NCBI GenBank assembly: GCA_015709635.1
Contig: CP054180.1
Location: forward strand, 3,152,785-3,216,784
Direction of reading: 5' to 3'
From: Gammaproteobacteria bacterium
Lineage (GTDB): Bacteria > Pseudomonadota > Gammaproteobacteria > Burkholderiales > Nitrosomonadaceae
Length of the DNA stretch: 64,000 nucleotides
Positions 43,314 through 52,810 of this stretch are shown piece by piece. The position numbers and the translations under genes are program-made. The notes beneath the pieces are model-generated. The model saw nothing but the letters and a program-made list of their open reading frames with translations. It searched no databases and had not been told where the DNA came from. Position 1 is the first letter of the stretch. Every line of letters begins with the position of its first letter.

Positions 43314-44978
43314 TTACCGGCTAATCGGCCTAAACCGTATCCGTTTCGGTTTGGCGCCTTCTTCACCCAAGCGTTTTTTCTTGTCGGCTTCGTATTCCTG
43401 GTAATTGCCGTTGAAGAAGGTCCATTGCGAGTCGCCTTCGGCGGCGAGGATGTGGGTGGCGATGCGGTCTAAGAACCAGCGGTCGTGCGAGATAACGAGT
43501 ACGCAACCGGCAAATTCCAGCAGCGCATCTTCCAGCGCTCGCAGCGTTTCCACGTCGAGGTCGTTGGACGGCTCATCCAGCAACAGTACATTGCCACCGG
43601 CAATCAGCGTTTGCGCCAGATGCAAGCGGCCACGCTCGCCACCGGAGAGCTGGCCGACGACTTTTTGCTGGTCGCTGCCCTTGAAGTTGAATCGACCAAG
43701 ATACGCGCGCGCCGGGGTGGTGTATTTGCCCACGGCGAGCAGATCGTTACCGCCGGAAATGGCATCGAACACGGTCTTGTCGTTTTCCAGTGTGTCGCGC
43801 GCCTGGTCGACATGGGCGATTTTGACGGTCGGGCCTATTTTGACATTACCGGTATCGGGCTGCTCCTTGCCGGTGATCAGCTTGAACAGCGTCGACTTAC
43901 CGGCGCCGTTCGGACCGATGATACCGACGATCGCACCTGGCGGGATTTTGAAGCTGAGATTGTCGATCAGCAGCCGGTCGCCGTAGGATTTCGATACGCC
44001 GTCGAAATCGATGACGTCGTTACCGAGCCGGTCGCCGACCGGGATAAAAATTTCCTGCGTTTCGTTGCGTTTCTGGTATTCCTGCGAACTGAGTTCCTCA
44101 AAACGGGCCAGACGCGCTTTCGACTTGGCTTGGCGGCCTTTGGGATTTTGCCGCACCCATTCCAGTTCCTGCTTCATCGACTTCATGTGCGCGTCGATTT
44201 GTTTTTGCTCCTGCTCCAGACGCGCTTCTTTTTGCTCTAGCCAGTTCGAATAATTGCCCTTCCACGGGATGCCGTGACCGCGATCGAGCTCGAGAATCCA
44301 CTCGGCGGCGTTGTCGAGGAAGTAGCGGTCATGCGTCACCGCGACGACAGTGCCGGGGAAGCGCACCAGGAATTGCTCCAGCCATTCGACCGATTCGGCG
44401 TCCAAATGGTTGGTCGGCTCGTCGAGCAGCAACATGTCCGGCTTTTCCAGCAGCAGCTTACACAATGCCACGCGGCGTTTTTCCCCGCCGGACAGGTTTT
44501 TAACCACGGCATCCCATGGTGGTAAACGCAACGCGTCGGCGGCGATTTCCATTTGATTGGCGGTGTCGCTGCCCGAAGTGGCGATGATCGCTTCCAGCCG
44601 CGCTTGCTCTTCCGCCAACGCATCGAAATCGGCGCCTTCTTCGGCATACGCCGCGTACACTTCCTCCAGCTTTTTCTGCGCCTGCATCACTTCGCCCATG
44701 CCTTCCTCGACTTCCTGGCGCACGGTGTGCTCGGGATTCAGTTGCGGCTCTTGCGGCAAGTAACCAATGCGGATATTCGGCAAACGCTGTACTTCGCCGT
44801 CAAAATCCTTGTCGGCACCGGCCATGATGCGCAGCACGGTGGATTTGCCGGAACCGTTCAAACCGAGCAGGCCGATCTTGGCGCCGGGAAAGAAGCTGAG
44901 CGATATGTCTTTGATAATCTGACGTTTCGGTGGAACCATTTTGCTCACGCGGAGCATCGACATTACATATTGAGCCAT
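43314..44978 (-). CDS. ettA: Energy-dependent translational throttle protein EttA (ABC-F)
   Basis: The 554-residue protein has two ABC domains without membrane spans: Walker A GLNGSGKST and GPNGAGKST, signature motifs LSGGEKRRVAL and LSGGERGRLHLA, and Walker B LLLDEPTNHLDAESVEWLEQ. The linker and the C-terminal EGAKPKRIRFRPISR are typical of EttA. It binds the ribosomal E site and couples the first elongation steps to ATP/ADP level. It is transcribed alone. Confidence 0.96.
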   Translation of the reverse strand: MAQYVMSMLRVSKMVPPKRQIIKDISLSFFPGAKIGLLGLNGSGKSTVLRIMAGADKDFDGEVQRLPNIRIGYLPQEPQLNPEHTVRQEVEEGMGEVMQAQKKLEEVYAAYAEEGADFDALAEEQARLEAIIATSGSDTANQMEIAADALRLPPWDAVVKNLSGGEKRRVALCKLLLEKPDMLLLDEPTNHLDAESVEWLEQFLVRFPGTVVAVTHDRYFLDNAAEWILELDRGHGIPWKGNYSNWLEQKEARLEQEQKQIDAHMKSMKQELEWVRQNPKGRQAKSKARLARFEELSSQEYQKRNETQEIFIPVGDRLGNDVIDFDGVSKSYGDRLLIDNLSFKIPPGAIVGIIGPNGAGKSTLFKLITGKEQPDTGNVKIGPTVKIAHVDQARDTLENDKTVFDAISGGNDLLAVGKYTTPARAYLGRFNFKGSDQQKVVGQLSGGERGRLHLAQTLIAGGNVLLLDEPSNDLDVETLRALEDALLEFAGCVLVISHDRWFLDRIATHILAAEGDSQWTFFNGNYQEYEADKKKRLGEEGAKPKRIRFRPISR

Positions 44979-45069
44979 GAGTTTACTTTTTGTTTGATTG
45001 GAAAAAATGAATAGATGGAAAGTTTATCGTACGCCACCTGGCAATGAAAGCCGGGGGGCAGGAATTTGC

Positions 45070-45297
45070 TCAATTGCCGGTACGCGTGATCGACACGAAC
45101 TTATTGTTTTCATCGAACACCAGTTCAAACGTGCCGTACACACCATGACTCTGCACCACCGAGCGCAGCACATTGGCTGGAAAATGCACGATGCGGCCAT
45201 CGGTGGTTTCCGCAGCCACCGTATCGACAACACCTTGGTAATAAAACTCTAACCGGTGCGCCGGGATTTTCAGCACGACATGGACGCGTTGATGCAT
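45070..45297 (-). CDS. DUF2835 family protein
   Basis: The 75-residue protein has the DUF2835 pattern: HRLEFYYQGVVDTVAAETTD, GRIVHFPANVLRSVVQSHG and GTFELVFDENNKFVSITR. It resembles a small PilZ-like beta barrel; function unknown. It is 20 bases downstream of the pseudouridine synthase gene on the same strand and may be cotranscribed with it. Confidence 0.88.
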   Translation of the reverse strand: MHQRVHVVLKIPAHRLEFYYQGVVDTVAAETTDGRIVHFPANVLRSVVQSHGVYGTFELVFDENNKFVSITRTGN

Positions 45298-45317
45298 GCG
45301 ATGACCTCAAAACGCCA

Positions 45318-46049
45318 TTAAAACTTCTCGCCTTCTTCCAGATAACGCCATTGCCCTTCGAGCAGATTGCCCAATTTCACTTTGCCGATGCGCACGCGCT
45401 TCAGACCGGTCACTTTAAGATCGACCAATTCACACATGCGGCGGATTTGGCGTTTTTTACCTTCGCGCAGAATAAAGCGCAATTGATCGCGGTTTTGCCA
45501 GCTTACCTGCGCCGGTTTCAATGCCTGACCGTCGAGGCTCAGGCCATGGTTCAGCAACGCCAGTTTGGTGGGTGGTAAACCGCCTTCGACTCGCACCAGA
45601 TATTCCTTTTCAATATTGGAATCCTCGCCGATCAATTGCTTGGCGATGCGGCCATCCTGCGTCAATACCAGCAAGCCTTGCGAATCGATGTCGAGGCGGC
45701 CGGCAGGTGCCAGATTTTTCAGGTGTGACGGTTGAAAACGCTTGCCCGGCTGCTTGGAAGAAAACAGGTTTTCCGGTTTGATCAGCACCACGGCGGGTTG
45801 ATAGCCCGGCTCCGGCTGCCCGGACACGTAACCGACCGGTTTGTTGAGCAGGATCGTCACCAAGCCGGTCTGTTGTATTTGCGCGGCTTTATTCAGCGTG
45901 ATTTTCTGCGTCGGAAAAATTTTGGTGCCGAGCTCGGAAATCCGCTCGCCGTCGACGAACACCCAGCCGAGCTCGATAAACCGGTCCGCTTCGCGGCGCG
46001 AGCAGATGCCTTGTTCCGACATCAGTTTGGATAAGCGGATTTTTTCCAT
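45318..46049 (-). CDS. rluF: 23S rRNA pseudouridine synthase, RsuA/RluF group
   Basis: The 243-residue protein has an N-terminal S4 domain (IRLSKLMSEQGICSRREADR) and the RsuA-family catalytic core with GRLDIDSQGLLVLTQDG (catalytic Asp) and REGKKRQIRRMCELVDLKV. The short insert and PVGYVSGQPEPGYQPAV fit the RluF branch, which modifies U2604 of 23S rRNA; RluB/RluE-type specificity cannot be excluded. Confidence 0.85.
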   Translation of the reverse strand: MEKIRLSKLMSEQGICSRREADRFIELGWVFVDGERISELGTKIFPTQKITLNKAAQIQQTGLVTILLNKPVGYVSGQPEPGYQPAVVLIKPENLFSSKQPGKRFQPSHLKNLAPAGRLDIDSQGLLVLTQDGRIAKQLIGEDSNIEKEYLVRVEGGLPPTKLALLNHGLSLDGQALKPAQVSWQNRDQLRFILREGKKRQIRRMCELVDLKVTGLKRVRIGKVKLGNLLEGQWRYLEEGEKF

Positions 46050-46151
46050 GAAGCGCTATAATATTGGAAAGAAAAGGGATGAGAAGGAGGCATTACCGGC
46101 ATTATAAAGGTAATCGCCCGATCGTTTAAAATTACATCGTTAGGACTATTT

Positions 46152-46604
46152 ATGGAAACACTCGCAGCAATACTGGAAAAAGCGCAGCAACGCGCGCAAG
46201 AATTGGGGCTTCCGTACAAAGGCGCACTGCTGCCGATGGAAGCTTACCGTATGTTACAGGAACACTCGCAAGCACAATTGGTCGATGTGCGCTCACGCGC
46301 CGAGCTGGATTGGGTCGGACGTATTCCCGGTGCAGCGGAAATCGAACTGCGCTCGTACCCCGGCATGCAACCCAACCCTGATTTCCTCGATCAACTCTCG
46401 GAGCAAGTCGACAAAAACCTGCCTGTTTTGTTTATCTGCCGCAGCGGCGCGCGCTCAAACCAAGCAGCGGCAATGGCCACGGACATGGACTTTGCCGAGT
46501 GCTACAACATTCTGGAAGGATTTGAAGGCGATCGCGATGAACAGGGCCATCGCGGTAAAGCATCCGGCTGGAAGGTCGCCGGTTTGCCGTGGGTGCAAAG
46601 TTAG
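46152..46604 (+). CDS. Rhodanese-like domain protein
   Basis: The 150-residue protein has one rhodanese domain: AQLVDVRSRAELDWVGRIPG, the active-site loop LFICRSGARSNQAA with the catalytic cysteine, and YNILEGFEGDRDEQGHRGK with GWKVAGLPW near the end. Such domains carry sulfane sulfur; partner unknown. Length is complete for a single-domain rhodanese. Confidence 0.92.
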   Translation: METLAAILEKAQQRAQELGLPYKGALLPMEAYRMLQEHSQAQLVDVRSRAELDWVGRIPGAAEIELRSYPGMQPNPDFLDQLSEQVDKNLPVLFICRSGARSNQAAAMATDMDFAECYNILEGFEGDRDEQGHRGKASGWKVAGLPWVQS

Positions 46605-46620
46605 TAACGGCGATAAAACA

Positions 46621-46640
46621 AGAGCCTCATGAGAGGCTCT
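46621..46640 (+). terminator. Hairpin terminator after the rhodanese gene
   Basis: AGAGCCTC and GAGGCTCT pair around ATGA, 17 bases past the rhodanese stop. The following sequence is only moderately T-rich, so termination may be partial. Confidence 0.65.
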
Positions 46641-46682
46641 TGCCTATATTCAATAAATTTGCTCCACGCGCCCTGCACCTAT

Positions 46683-46703
46683 CCCCGCGGCAAGACCGCG
46701 GGG
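46683..46703. repeat. REP-like palindrome, CCCCGCGG-CAAGA-CCGCGGGG, copy 1
   Basis: Perfect eight-base arms enclose CAAGA. Related hairpins lie at 46771 and 62129. All are intergenic. Confidence 0.75.
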
Positions 46704-46770
46704 TATTACGGCGCAGAAAACCAAAAACGGCGCGCTACGCTGACTTCAAAAACACAAAAACTATAATGCT

Positions 46771-46791
46771 CCCCGTGGCAAGACCACGGGG
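46771..46791. repeat. REP-like palindrome, copy 2
   Basis: CCCCGTGG and CCACGGGG pair around CAAGA, with compensating changes relative to copy 1. It is followed by GAATCGCAAGTTCAAA, a tail shared with the copy at 62129 as GAATTTCAAGTTCAAA. It may also act as the 3' hairpin of the CHRD gene. Confidence 0.75.
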
Positions 46792-46801
46792 AATCGCAAG
46801 T

Positions 46802-47395
46802 TCAAACGGTTTCACGCCGGGTGCGACGCGCAAAGATTGTCAAAACGCCCAGACCGACCAGCAATAATGCATAGCTTTCGGGCTCCGGCACCGGGCTCAA
46901 CAATCCACGTATCTCGCCTCCCGGGAACAAATTGGTATGAATGTTAAAGTAAGCCTTTCCCGCATCAAGACCGAGCACCAGATCGTTGAACGCCGAACTG
47001 ACGGTGCCGCCATGGTTGGTGATAAAAGCCGGATTGTAACTGGAAGCTAACGCCATATCGAAGGTATGATCGTATGCGCCCGCTGTTACGCCCAAAGGAA
47101 AACCGATGAAGGATGGCAGTTGGGTTGCAACACCGACATTGGTTCCCGGATCCGTGCAGCAGTGGATATGCGCCGCTGTCACATTTCCCAGCAGACCGCT
47201 GAAATTGGCCTCGACCCGCATCGTCACCAAGTCAAAGTCGATCGTAACCAGCACCGAGCCGGTTGCGGGTGACGCATTCGCGGGCACCTCACTGCTACCG
47301 AGCAAAGGTGCGGCATATTTCGCCTCGTGTGCTGCAACCGGTAGCGTTGCACTGATAAAAACAAAGAAGCCTAAAAGTAATTTATGGATATTCAT
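46802..47395 (-). CDS. CHRD-domain exported protein with PEP-CTERM sorting signal
   Basis: The product has a signal peptide (MNIHKLLLGFFVFISATLPV...AAHEA), a CHRD domain (APLLGSSEVPANASPATGSV; AHIHCCTD; AYFNIHTNLFPGGEIRGL) and a C-terminal PEP-CTERM signal (PVPEPESYALLLVGLGVL then ARRTRR). PEP-CTERM proteins are processed by exosortase and tied to extracellular polysaccharide. No exosortase gene is in the window. The frame is open to 47437, but the start at 47395 places the signal peptide correctly. Confidence 0.9.
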   Translation of the reverse strand: MNIHKLLLGFFVFISATLPVAAHEAKYAAPLLGSSEVPANASPATGSVLVTIDFDLVTMRVEANFSGLLGNVTAAHIHCCTDPGTNVGVATQLPSFIGFPLGVTAGAYDHTFDMALASSYNPAFITNHGGTVSSAFNDLVLGLDAGKAYFNIHTNLFPGGEIRGLLSPVPEPESYALLLVGLGVLTIFARRTRRETV

Positions 47396-47565
47396 GATTT
47401 TTATCTCCGAGTTATAGGAAAAAATATATTTTCCCAAGGAGAAATGTACTGAAAGTCAAATAGGCAGTCAAACGAATTGTCCGGTGATTTCAACATCGCC
47501 GGGCTGGTACTCGATGAGAGCAAATAAAAGAATTTAACCGGTTAATTTTAAGAATGAATTTTTAC

Positions 47566-48390
47566 TCACATCTCCGACCAGCCGATCACGCCGGTATACG
47601 CCGTGACCAAAATTACCACGCCAAAAACAATCCGGTACCAGGCAAAAACGGTGAAATCATGATTGCTGACGAATCGCAGCAAACCGCGCACGGCCAGTAG
47701 AGCGCTAAAGAAGGCGGCAATGAAACCTGCCGCAATGAGCGTCAAATCATTCCAATCCAGCAATTCACGGTTTTTATAGAGATCGTAAAAAGTGGCGGCG
47801 AACATGGTCGGTATCGCCAGAAAAAACGAAAATTCCGCAGCCGCTTTGCGCGACAGACCGAAAAACAAACCGCCGATGATCGTGGCACCCGAGCGCGAAG
47901 TGCCCGGAATCAGGGCCAGGCATTGCGCCAATCCAATCTTCAGTGCGTGTTTCCAATCCATGTCATCGACTCGTTCAACTTCGACAACATGCGCTCTGCG
48001 CTCCGCCCATAAAATCAGCAAACCGCCGATGATCAGCGCCAGCGCCACCGGTATGGGATGAAACAAATAGGACTTGATCGTCTTGATGAACAGCAAACCG
48101 AGAATTGCAGCCGGCAGGAATGCGATCATCAAGTTAACGACGAAGCGGTTCGCAGCCGCACTGCGGCCAATGCCACGAACCACTTCCACCACCTTGCCAC
48201 GATATTCCCAGCAAACCGCCAGGATTGCACCGAGCTGAATCGCAATGGTGAAAACCTTGGCGCGCTCGCCGGTGAAACCGAGCAAATCACCGAATAAAAT
48301 CAAATGTCCGGTGGATGAAACCGGCAGAAACTCGGTCAATCCCTCAACAACGCCGAGGATCAGCGCTTTTAGCAGTAGAACCAAATCCAT
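47566..48390 (-). CDS. uppP: Undecaprenyl-diphosphatase UppP (BacA)
   Basis: The 274-residue membrane protein has the two active-site motifs EGLTEFLPVSSTGHLIL and PGTSRSGATIIGGL and about eight membrane spans. It dephosphorylates undecaprenyl diphosphate to recycle the lipid carrier of cell wall synthesis. It lies 33 bases downstream of thiC on the same strand, so some read-through is possible. Confidence 0.96.
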   Translation of the reverse strand: MDLVLLLKALILGVVEGLTEFLPVSSTGHLILFGDLLGFTGERAKVFTIAIQLGAILAVCWEYRGKVVEVVRGIGRSAAANRFVVNLMIAFLPAAILGLLFIKTIKSYLFHPIPVALALIIGGLLILWAERRAHVVEVERVDDMDWKHALKIGLAQCLALIPGTSRSGATIIGGLFFGLSRKAAAEFSFFLAIPTMFAATFYDLYKNRELLDWNDLTLIAAGFIAAFFSALLAVRGLLRFVSNHDFTVFAWYRIVFGVVILVTAYTGVIGWSEM

Positions 48391-48423
48391 AGCGTTCTTG
48401 TTAAGTCTTTATAAAATTGAAAA

Positions 48424-50319
48424 TCACAACTTGCTGTAGATCTCGGCACCCTTTTCCTTGAATTCCGCCGATTTCTGCGCCATGCCCACGGTCAGCGCTT
48501 CATCCTCGGCAACCCCTTGATTGGCGGCATAGTCGCGCACATCCTGGGTAATTTTCATCGAACAGAAGTGCGGGCCACACATGGAACAAAAATGCGCCAC
48601 CTTGGCACCTTCCTGCGGCAGGGTTTCATCGTGGAATTGCTGCGCTTTGTCGGGATCGAGACTCAGGTTGAACTGATCCTCCCAGCGGAATTCGAAGCGT
48701 GCCTTGGATAACGCGTTATCGCGGATCTGTGCACCGGGATGGCCTTTCGCCAGATCGGCGGCATGCGCGGCAATCTTATATGTGATGATGCCGTCCTTGA
48801 CATCGTCCTTGTCCGGCAATCCCAAGTGTTCCTTCGGCGTCACATAACACAGCATCGCCGTGCCGTACCAGCCGATCATTGCCGCGCCGATGGCAGAAGT
48901 GATGTGATCGTAACCCGGCGCGATGTCGGTGGTCAGCGGCCCTAATGTATAAAAAGGCGCTTCGTCGCAATGTTTCAACTGCAATTCCATGTTTTCCTTG
49001 ATCAGGTGCATCGGCACATGGCCCGGGCCTTCGATCATCGTCTGCACATCGTGTTTCCAGGCAATTTTCGTTAATTCGCCGAGTGTTCTCAGTTCGGCAA
49101 ATTGCGCTTCGTCGTTGGCGTCATAGATCGAGCCGGGGCGCAGCCCATCGCCGAGCGAGAAGCTGACATCGTACGCCTTCATGATCTCGCAGATTTCTTC
49201 GAAATGCGTATACAGGAAACTTTCCTTGTGGTGCGCCAGGCACCATTTCGCCATGATCGAACCGCCGCGCGACACGATGCCGGTCATGCGCTTCGCGGTC
49301 ATCGGCACGTACGCCAGACGCACACCGGCATGAATGGTGAAGTAATCCACGCCTTGTTCGGCTTGCTCGATCAGCGTGTCACGGAAAATTTCCCAAGTCA
49401 GTTCTTCCGACTTACCGTCGACTTTTTCCAATGCCTGATAAATCGGCACGGTGCCGATCGGCACCGGGCTGTTACGGATGATCCATTCGCGCGTTTCATG
49501 AATGTTTTTACCCGTGGATAAATCCATCACCGTATCGCCGCCCCAGCGGATCGCCCAGGTCATTTTTTCCACTTCTTCCTGGATGCTCGATCCCAACGCG
49601 GAATTGCCGATATTGGCGTTGATTTTCACCAGGAAATTGCGTCCGATGATCATCGGTTCCGATTCCGGGTGATTGATGTTGGCCGGGATGATGGCGCGCC
49701 CGCGCGCCACTTCGTCGCGCACGAATTCCGGCGTGATCATCCGCGGCAATGCAGCACCGAAATCCTGCCCCGGGTGCTGGCGCGTCAGCAACTCATGATG
49801 CTGCGCACCCAACGCTTCCGCGCGCTGATTTTCCCGGATGGCGATGTATTCCATTTCCGGCGTGATGATGCCACGGCGGGCATAGTGCATTTGCGAGACA
49901 TTCAGTCCGGCCTTGGCGCGGCGCGGCTGGCGCTGCAAGTTGAAGCGCATGTCGGCTAATTTTGGATCATTCAGACGTGCTTGGCTGTAAGCGGAGTTAT
50001 GGCTCGCCAGGATTTCAGTATCATTGCGCTCGGCAATCCACTGTTCGCGCAACGCTGGCAAACCAGAACGGATGTCGATTTTGACCGCAGGGTCGGTATA
50101 GGGACCGGAAGTATCGTACACCCAGATCGGTGGATTCTTTTCGCCGCCCGAACGGGTATGGGTATCGGTCTGAGCAATTTCGCGCATCGGCACGCGGATA
50201 TCGGGGCGCGAGCCTTGCACGTAGATTTTGCGCGAATTCGGCAGCGGCTTTATCGCGGCGGCATCGACTTCGGCTGTGGCACTGGAAAAACTTTTCTGGT
50301 TTAAAACTGTAATACTCAT
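48424..50319 (-). CDS. thiC: Phosphomethylpyrimidine synthase ThiC
   Basis: The 631-residue radical SAM enzyme converts aminoimidazole ribotide to the thiamine pyrimidine precursor HMP-P. It has the ThiC core (MHYARRGIITPEMEYIAIRE; TVMDLSTGKNIHETREWIIR; GPGHVPMHLI) and the C-terminal cluster motif CSMCGPHFCSMK that binds a [4Fe-4S] cluster. A strong AAGGAG site precedes the ATG. A TPP riboswitch in the leader indicates repression by thiamine pyrophosphate. Confidence 0.97.
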   Translation of the reverse strand: MSITVLNQKSFSSATAEVDAAAIKPLPNSRKIYVQGSRPDIRVPMREIAQTDTHTRSGGEKNPPIWVYDTSGPYTDPAVKIDIRSGLPALREQWIAERNDTEILASHNSAYSQARLNDPKLADMRFNLQRQPRRAKAGLNVSQMHYARRGIITPEMEYIAIRENQRAEALGAQHHELLTRQHPGQDFGAALPRMITPEFVRDEVARGRAIIPANINHPESEPMIIGRNFLVKINANIGNSALGSSIQEEVEKMTWAIRWGGDTVMDLSTGKNIHETREWIIRNSPVPIGTVPIYQALEKVDGKSEELTWEIFRDTLIEQAEQGVDYFTIHAGVRLAYVPMTAKRMTGIVSRGGSIMAKWCLAHHKESFLYTHFEEICEIMKAYDVSFSLGDGLRPGSIYDANDEAQFAELRTLGELTKIAWKHDVQTMIEGPGHVPMHLIKENMELQLKHCDEAPFYTLGPLTTDIAPGYDHITSAIGAAMIGWYGTAMLCYVTPKEHLGLPDKDDVKDGIITYKIAAHAADLAKGHPGAQIRDNALSKARFEFRWEDQFNLSLDPDKAQQFHDETLPQEGAKVAHFCSMCGPHFCSMKITQDVRDYAANQGVAEDEALTVGMAQKSAEFKEKGAEIYSKL

Positions 50320-50366
50320 AGAGTGCTCCTTAAATAAATGCCATAAAGAGCGGGAGGATGAATCCC

Positions 50367-50454
50367 AGCTTCCCTACGGCGGGATTATCCGCGTCAGGTA
50401 ATAAGGGACTTTCTCACCAAATTATCAGAGAATTCTGAAAACGGACCCCTAGCT
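50367..50454 (-). ncRNA. TPP riboswitch (THI element)
   Basis: On the minus strand the leader has the thi-box parts: GGGGTCC near the start, a CTCTGATAA-like segment in place of CTGAGA, TTACCTGACGCGGATAATCC and CGCCGTAGGGAAGCT at the end. AGCT ends pair to close helix P1. It lies 48 bases upstream of the thiC start and probably controls thiC by hiding its ribosome site or by termination. Confidence 0.92.
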
Positions 50455-50523
50455 GATGCTGTGAAGCTAATGGAAATGTGAAATAATTGCAAGTCTAACT
50501 TCAATTAGGAATATGGATTGGAA

Positions 50524-51177
50524 ATGAATATTGAACAAACCCGGTTTAATATGGTGGCACAGCAAATTCGGACATGGTATGTATTGGATGATAACGTGCT
50601 GGATTTATTATACAAAGTAAAACGTGAAGAATTCGTGCTCGCAGAAAACCGCACGGTGGCTTTTGTCGATATGGAGATTCCGCTCGGTCACGATCAAGTG
50701 ATGCTGACGCCGAAAATGGAAGCGCGCATTCTGCAGGAACTTCATATCAAAAAGACCGACAAAATTCTTGAAGTCGGCAGCGGCAGCGGCTACATGACCG
50801 CGTTGCTGGCCGATCGCGGCGCGCATGTGTACAGCGTCGAAATCATACCCGAACTGAAAACCATGGCGGAAAACAATCTGAAAGCGCATAACATTACCAA
50901 TGTCACCATCGAACAAGGCGATGCCGCGCGCGGCTGGGCCAAGCATGAACCATACGACGTAATCGTGTTGACCGCATCGACACCGGTTTTGCCGGATGCT
51001 TTCCAAAACAGCCTGAATCCGGGCGGCCGTTTGTTCGCCATAGTCGGTGAAGATCCCGTCATGGAAGCGGTATTGGTCACCTGCACAGCACCCGGCGAAT
51101 TCACCACCACCACGCTGTTTGAAACCAGCACGGCGCCACTCATCAATGCGCAGCAACCGGTAAGGTTTACCTTTTGA
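50524..51177 (+). CDS. Protein-L-isoaspartate O-methyltransferase family protein
   Basis: The protein of 217 residues has the PIMT-family layout: NMVAQQIRTWYVLDDNVLDL at the start, LTPKMEARILQEL, the SAM loop ILEVGSGSGYMTALLAD, and YDVIVLTASTPVLPDAF. PIMT repairs isoaspartate; the branch found next to tolC in betaproteobacteria often lacks some substrate-binding residues, so repair activity is uncertain. The ATG at 50524 is preferred to a TTG six bases before it. The gene is upstream of tolC on the same strand with about 90 bases between them. Confidence 0.88.
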   Translation: MNIEQTRFNMVAQQIRTWYVLDDNVLDLLYKVKREEFVLAENRTVAFVDMEIPLGHDQVMLTPKMEARILQELHIKKTDKILEVGSGSGYMTALLADRGAHVYSVEIIPELKTMAENNLKAHNITNVTIEQGDAARGWAKHEPYDVIVLTASTPVLPDAFQNSLNPGGRLFAIVGEDPVMEAVLVTCTAPGEFTTTTLFETSTAPLINAQQPVRFTF

Positions 51178-51265
51178 GTATTCAAGCAAGTCCGCGTGTC
51201 ATTTCCCGCAGCAATCAACGTATAGCTGAAGCATCACCGGCTCCGGGCTATTGCCGGAAATCACT

Positions 51266-52609
51266 ATGAAATTCGTGCCATTCGTTATTGCTGTGAGTGT
51301 CGGCATGCTCGCGCATTCCGTGTTGCAGGCTGCCGATCTGATGGGTATCTATCAGGAAGCGCTGGCACAAGATGCCCAGTTCAAGTCTGCGCGAGCCGCC
51401 TATGAAGCGGCGCAGGAGAAAGTACCGCAAGGCAGGGCCGGTTTTTTGCCAAACATCACCTTGGCCGCCACGCGTCAGGTGCAGGAAGTTGATGTAGGAA
51501 AAACAACCAGTGCCGGCATAACAACCAATCCTTCGCCGCATACCATCCAAAGCGGCGGTGTAACGATAACCGCAACGCAACCGATCTTCCGCATGCAAAA
51601 TATCGTCATTTATCAGCAATCGAAAATTGAAGTCAGCAAAGCCGAATCACAATTCATCGTTGCCGGGCAGGATCTCATTTTGCGCGTGGCGCAAGCCTAT
51701 TTCGACGTGCTGGACGCGCAGATCGATGTCGAAGTCAACGAAGCGCAGAAAAAGGCCATTCTGATCCAGCTCGAGCAAGCCAAGCGCAACTTTGAAGTGG
51801 GTGTTTCGACCATCATCGATACCAATGAAGCACAAGCGCGCTATGATCTGACGCTGTCGCAGGAAATCGCCGCACGTAATGTATTGGAAATCAAACGGCG
51901 TGCCTTGCAAGGCATTATTGATCGCCTCCCGGAGAATCTTACCGGCGCCAGGGAAATTGCCAACAACTTGGCCACATTAAAATACGGCAGCATGGATGAA
52001 TGGGTACATGCCGCGGAAGACAAAAACTTTACACTGAAAACCCAGCAAGCCGCTTATGAATCAGCGCATCAAAACGTTAAAAAAATCTGGGCGCAGCATT
52101 ACCCGACACTGGATCTGGTAGCCCAGCATAGTACGCAGACCGGTGTCGGTGCGACGATTACCGGCCGCGGGATCGATCTCACTTCCCAATCCATCGGTTT
52201 GCAGCTCAACATGCCCCTATTTCAGGGCTTTTCCGTGCAATCCCAAGTGCGCGAGGCGATGGCGCTGCAAAACAAGGCGTTGCACGATCTGGAAAACACC
52301 CGCCGTAACATCACGATACAGGCACGCCAGCAGTATCTGAACGTAACCAACGGTATTGCCCAGGTCAAAGCGCTGAAGCAAGCCTTGGTTTCCAGTCAAA
52401 GCCAACTGGATTCCACCATTCTAGGGTTACAAGTAGGCGTCAGAACCGAAGTCGATGTACTCAACGCCCAGCAGCAGATGTATGCCGCCAAGCGTGACCT
52501 GGCCAAGGCCTACCACAGCTATCTGATGTCCCGGTTGCGTTTGAGCGCGGAAGCCGGCGAGCTGGATGAAGACACGCTGACGGAAATCAATGCGATGCTG
52601 GTTAAGTAG
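51266..52609 (+). CDS. tolC: TolC-family outer membrane channel, type I secretion / efflux
   Basis: The 447-residue protein has a signal peptide (MKFVPFVIAVSVGMLAHSVL..A), two outer membrane efflux repeats (YQEALAQDAQFKSARAAYEA; VNEAQKKAILIQLEQAKRNF; VQSQVREAMALQNKALHDLE) and the TolC end LKQALVSSQSQLDSTILGLQ. It forms the trimeric channel-tunnel for type I export and efflux. A decayed second tolC lies at 55924, past an inserted cassette. The ATG at 51266 is preferred over one 15 bases upstream. Confidence 0.94.
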   Translation: MKFVPFVIAVSVGMLAHSVLQAADLMGIYQEALAQDAQFKSARAAYEAAQEKVPQGRAGFLPNITLAATRQVQEVDVGKTTSAGITTNPSPHTIQSGGVTITATQPIFRMQNIVIYQQSKIEVSKAESQFIVAGQDLILRVAQAYFDVLDAQIDVEVNEAQKKAILIQLEQAKRNFEVGVSTIIDTNEAQARYDLTLSQEIAARNVLEIKRRALQGIIDRLPENLTGAREIANNLATLKYGSMDEWVHAAEDKNFTLKTQQAAYESAHQNVKKIWAQHYPTLDLVAQHSTQTGVGATITGRGIDLTSQSIGLQLNMPLFQGFSVQSQVREAMALQNKALHDLENTRRNITIQARQQYLNVTNGIAQVKALKQALVSSQSQLDSTILGLQVGVRTEVDVLNAQQQMYAAKRDLAKAYHSYLMSRLRLSAEAGELDEDTLTEINAMLVK

Positions 52610-52810
52610 TCGATACCAAGTATCTCTTTGCTAAAAAGAGGTAGTGCATTTTTCTTGCACGATCACATTGCAAACCAATATTATTTGAAAGATAATTTCA
52701 TCAGCAATGAAATGTCCTTTAGCAGATTAATTTCATCCTACTAACCCTTTCCTTGCGCAAGCAATCGCAGTTCCTGAACAAAGTAAGTGTTTAAAATCCC
52801 GGATTCTTAA
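52610..52810. other. Gene-free spacer after tolC
   Basis: About 200 bases between tolC and a MITE-A element hold no open frame. The start shows no clear terminator. With the MITE, the gene-free stretch reaches 368 bases. Confidence 0.5.
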
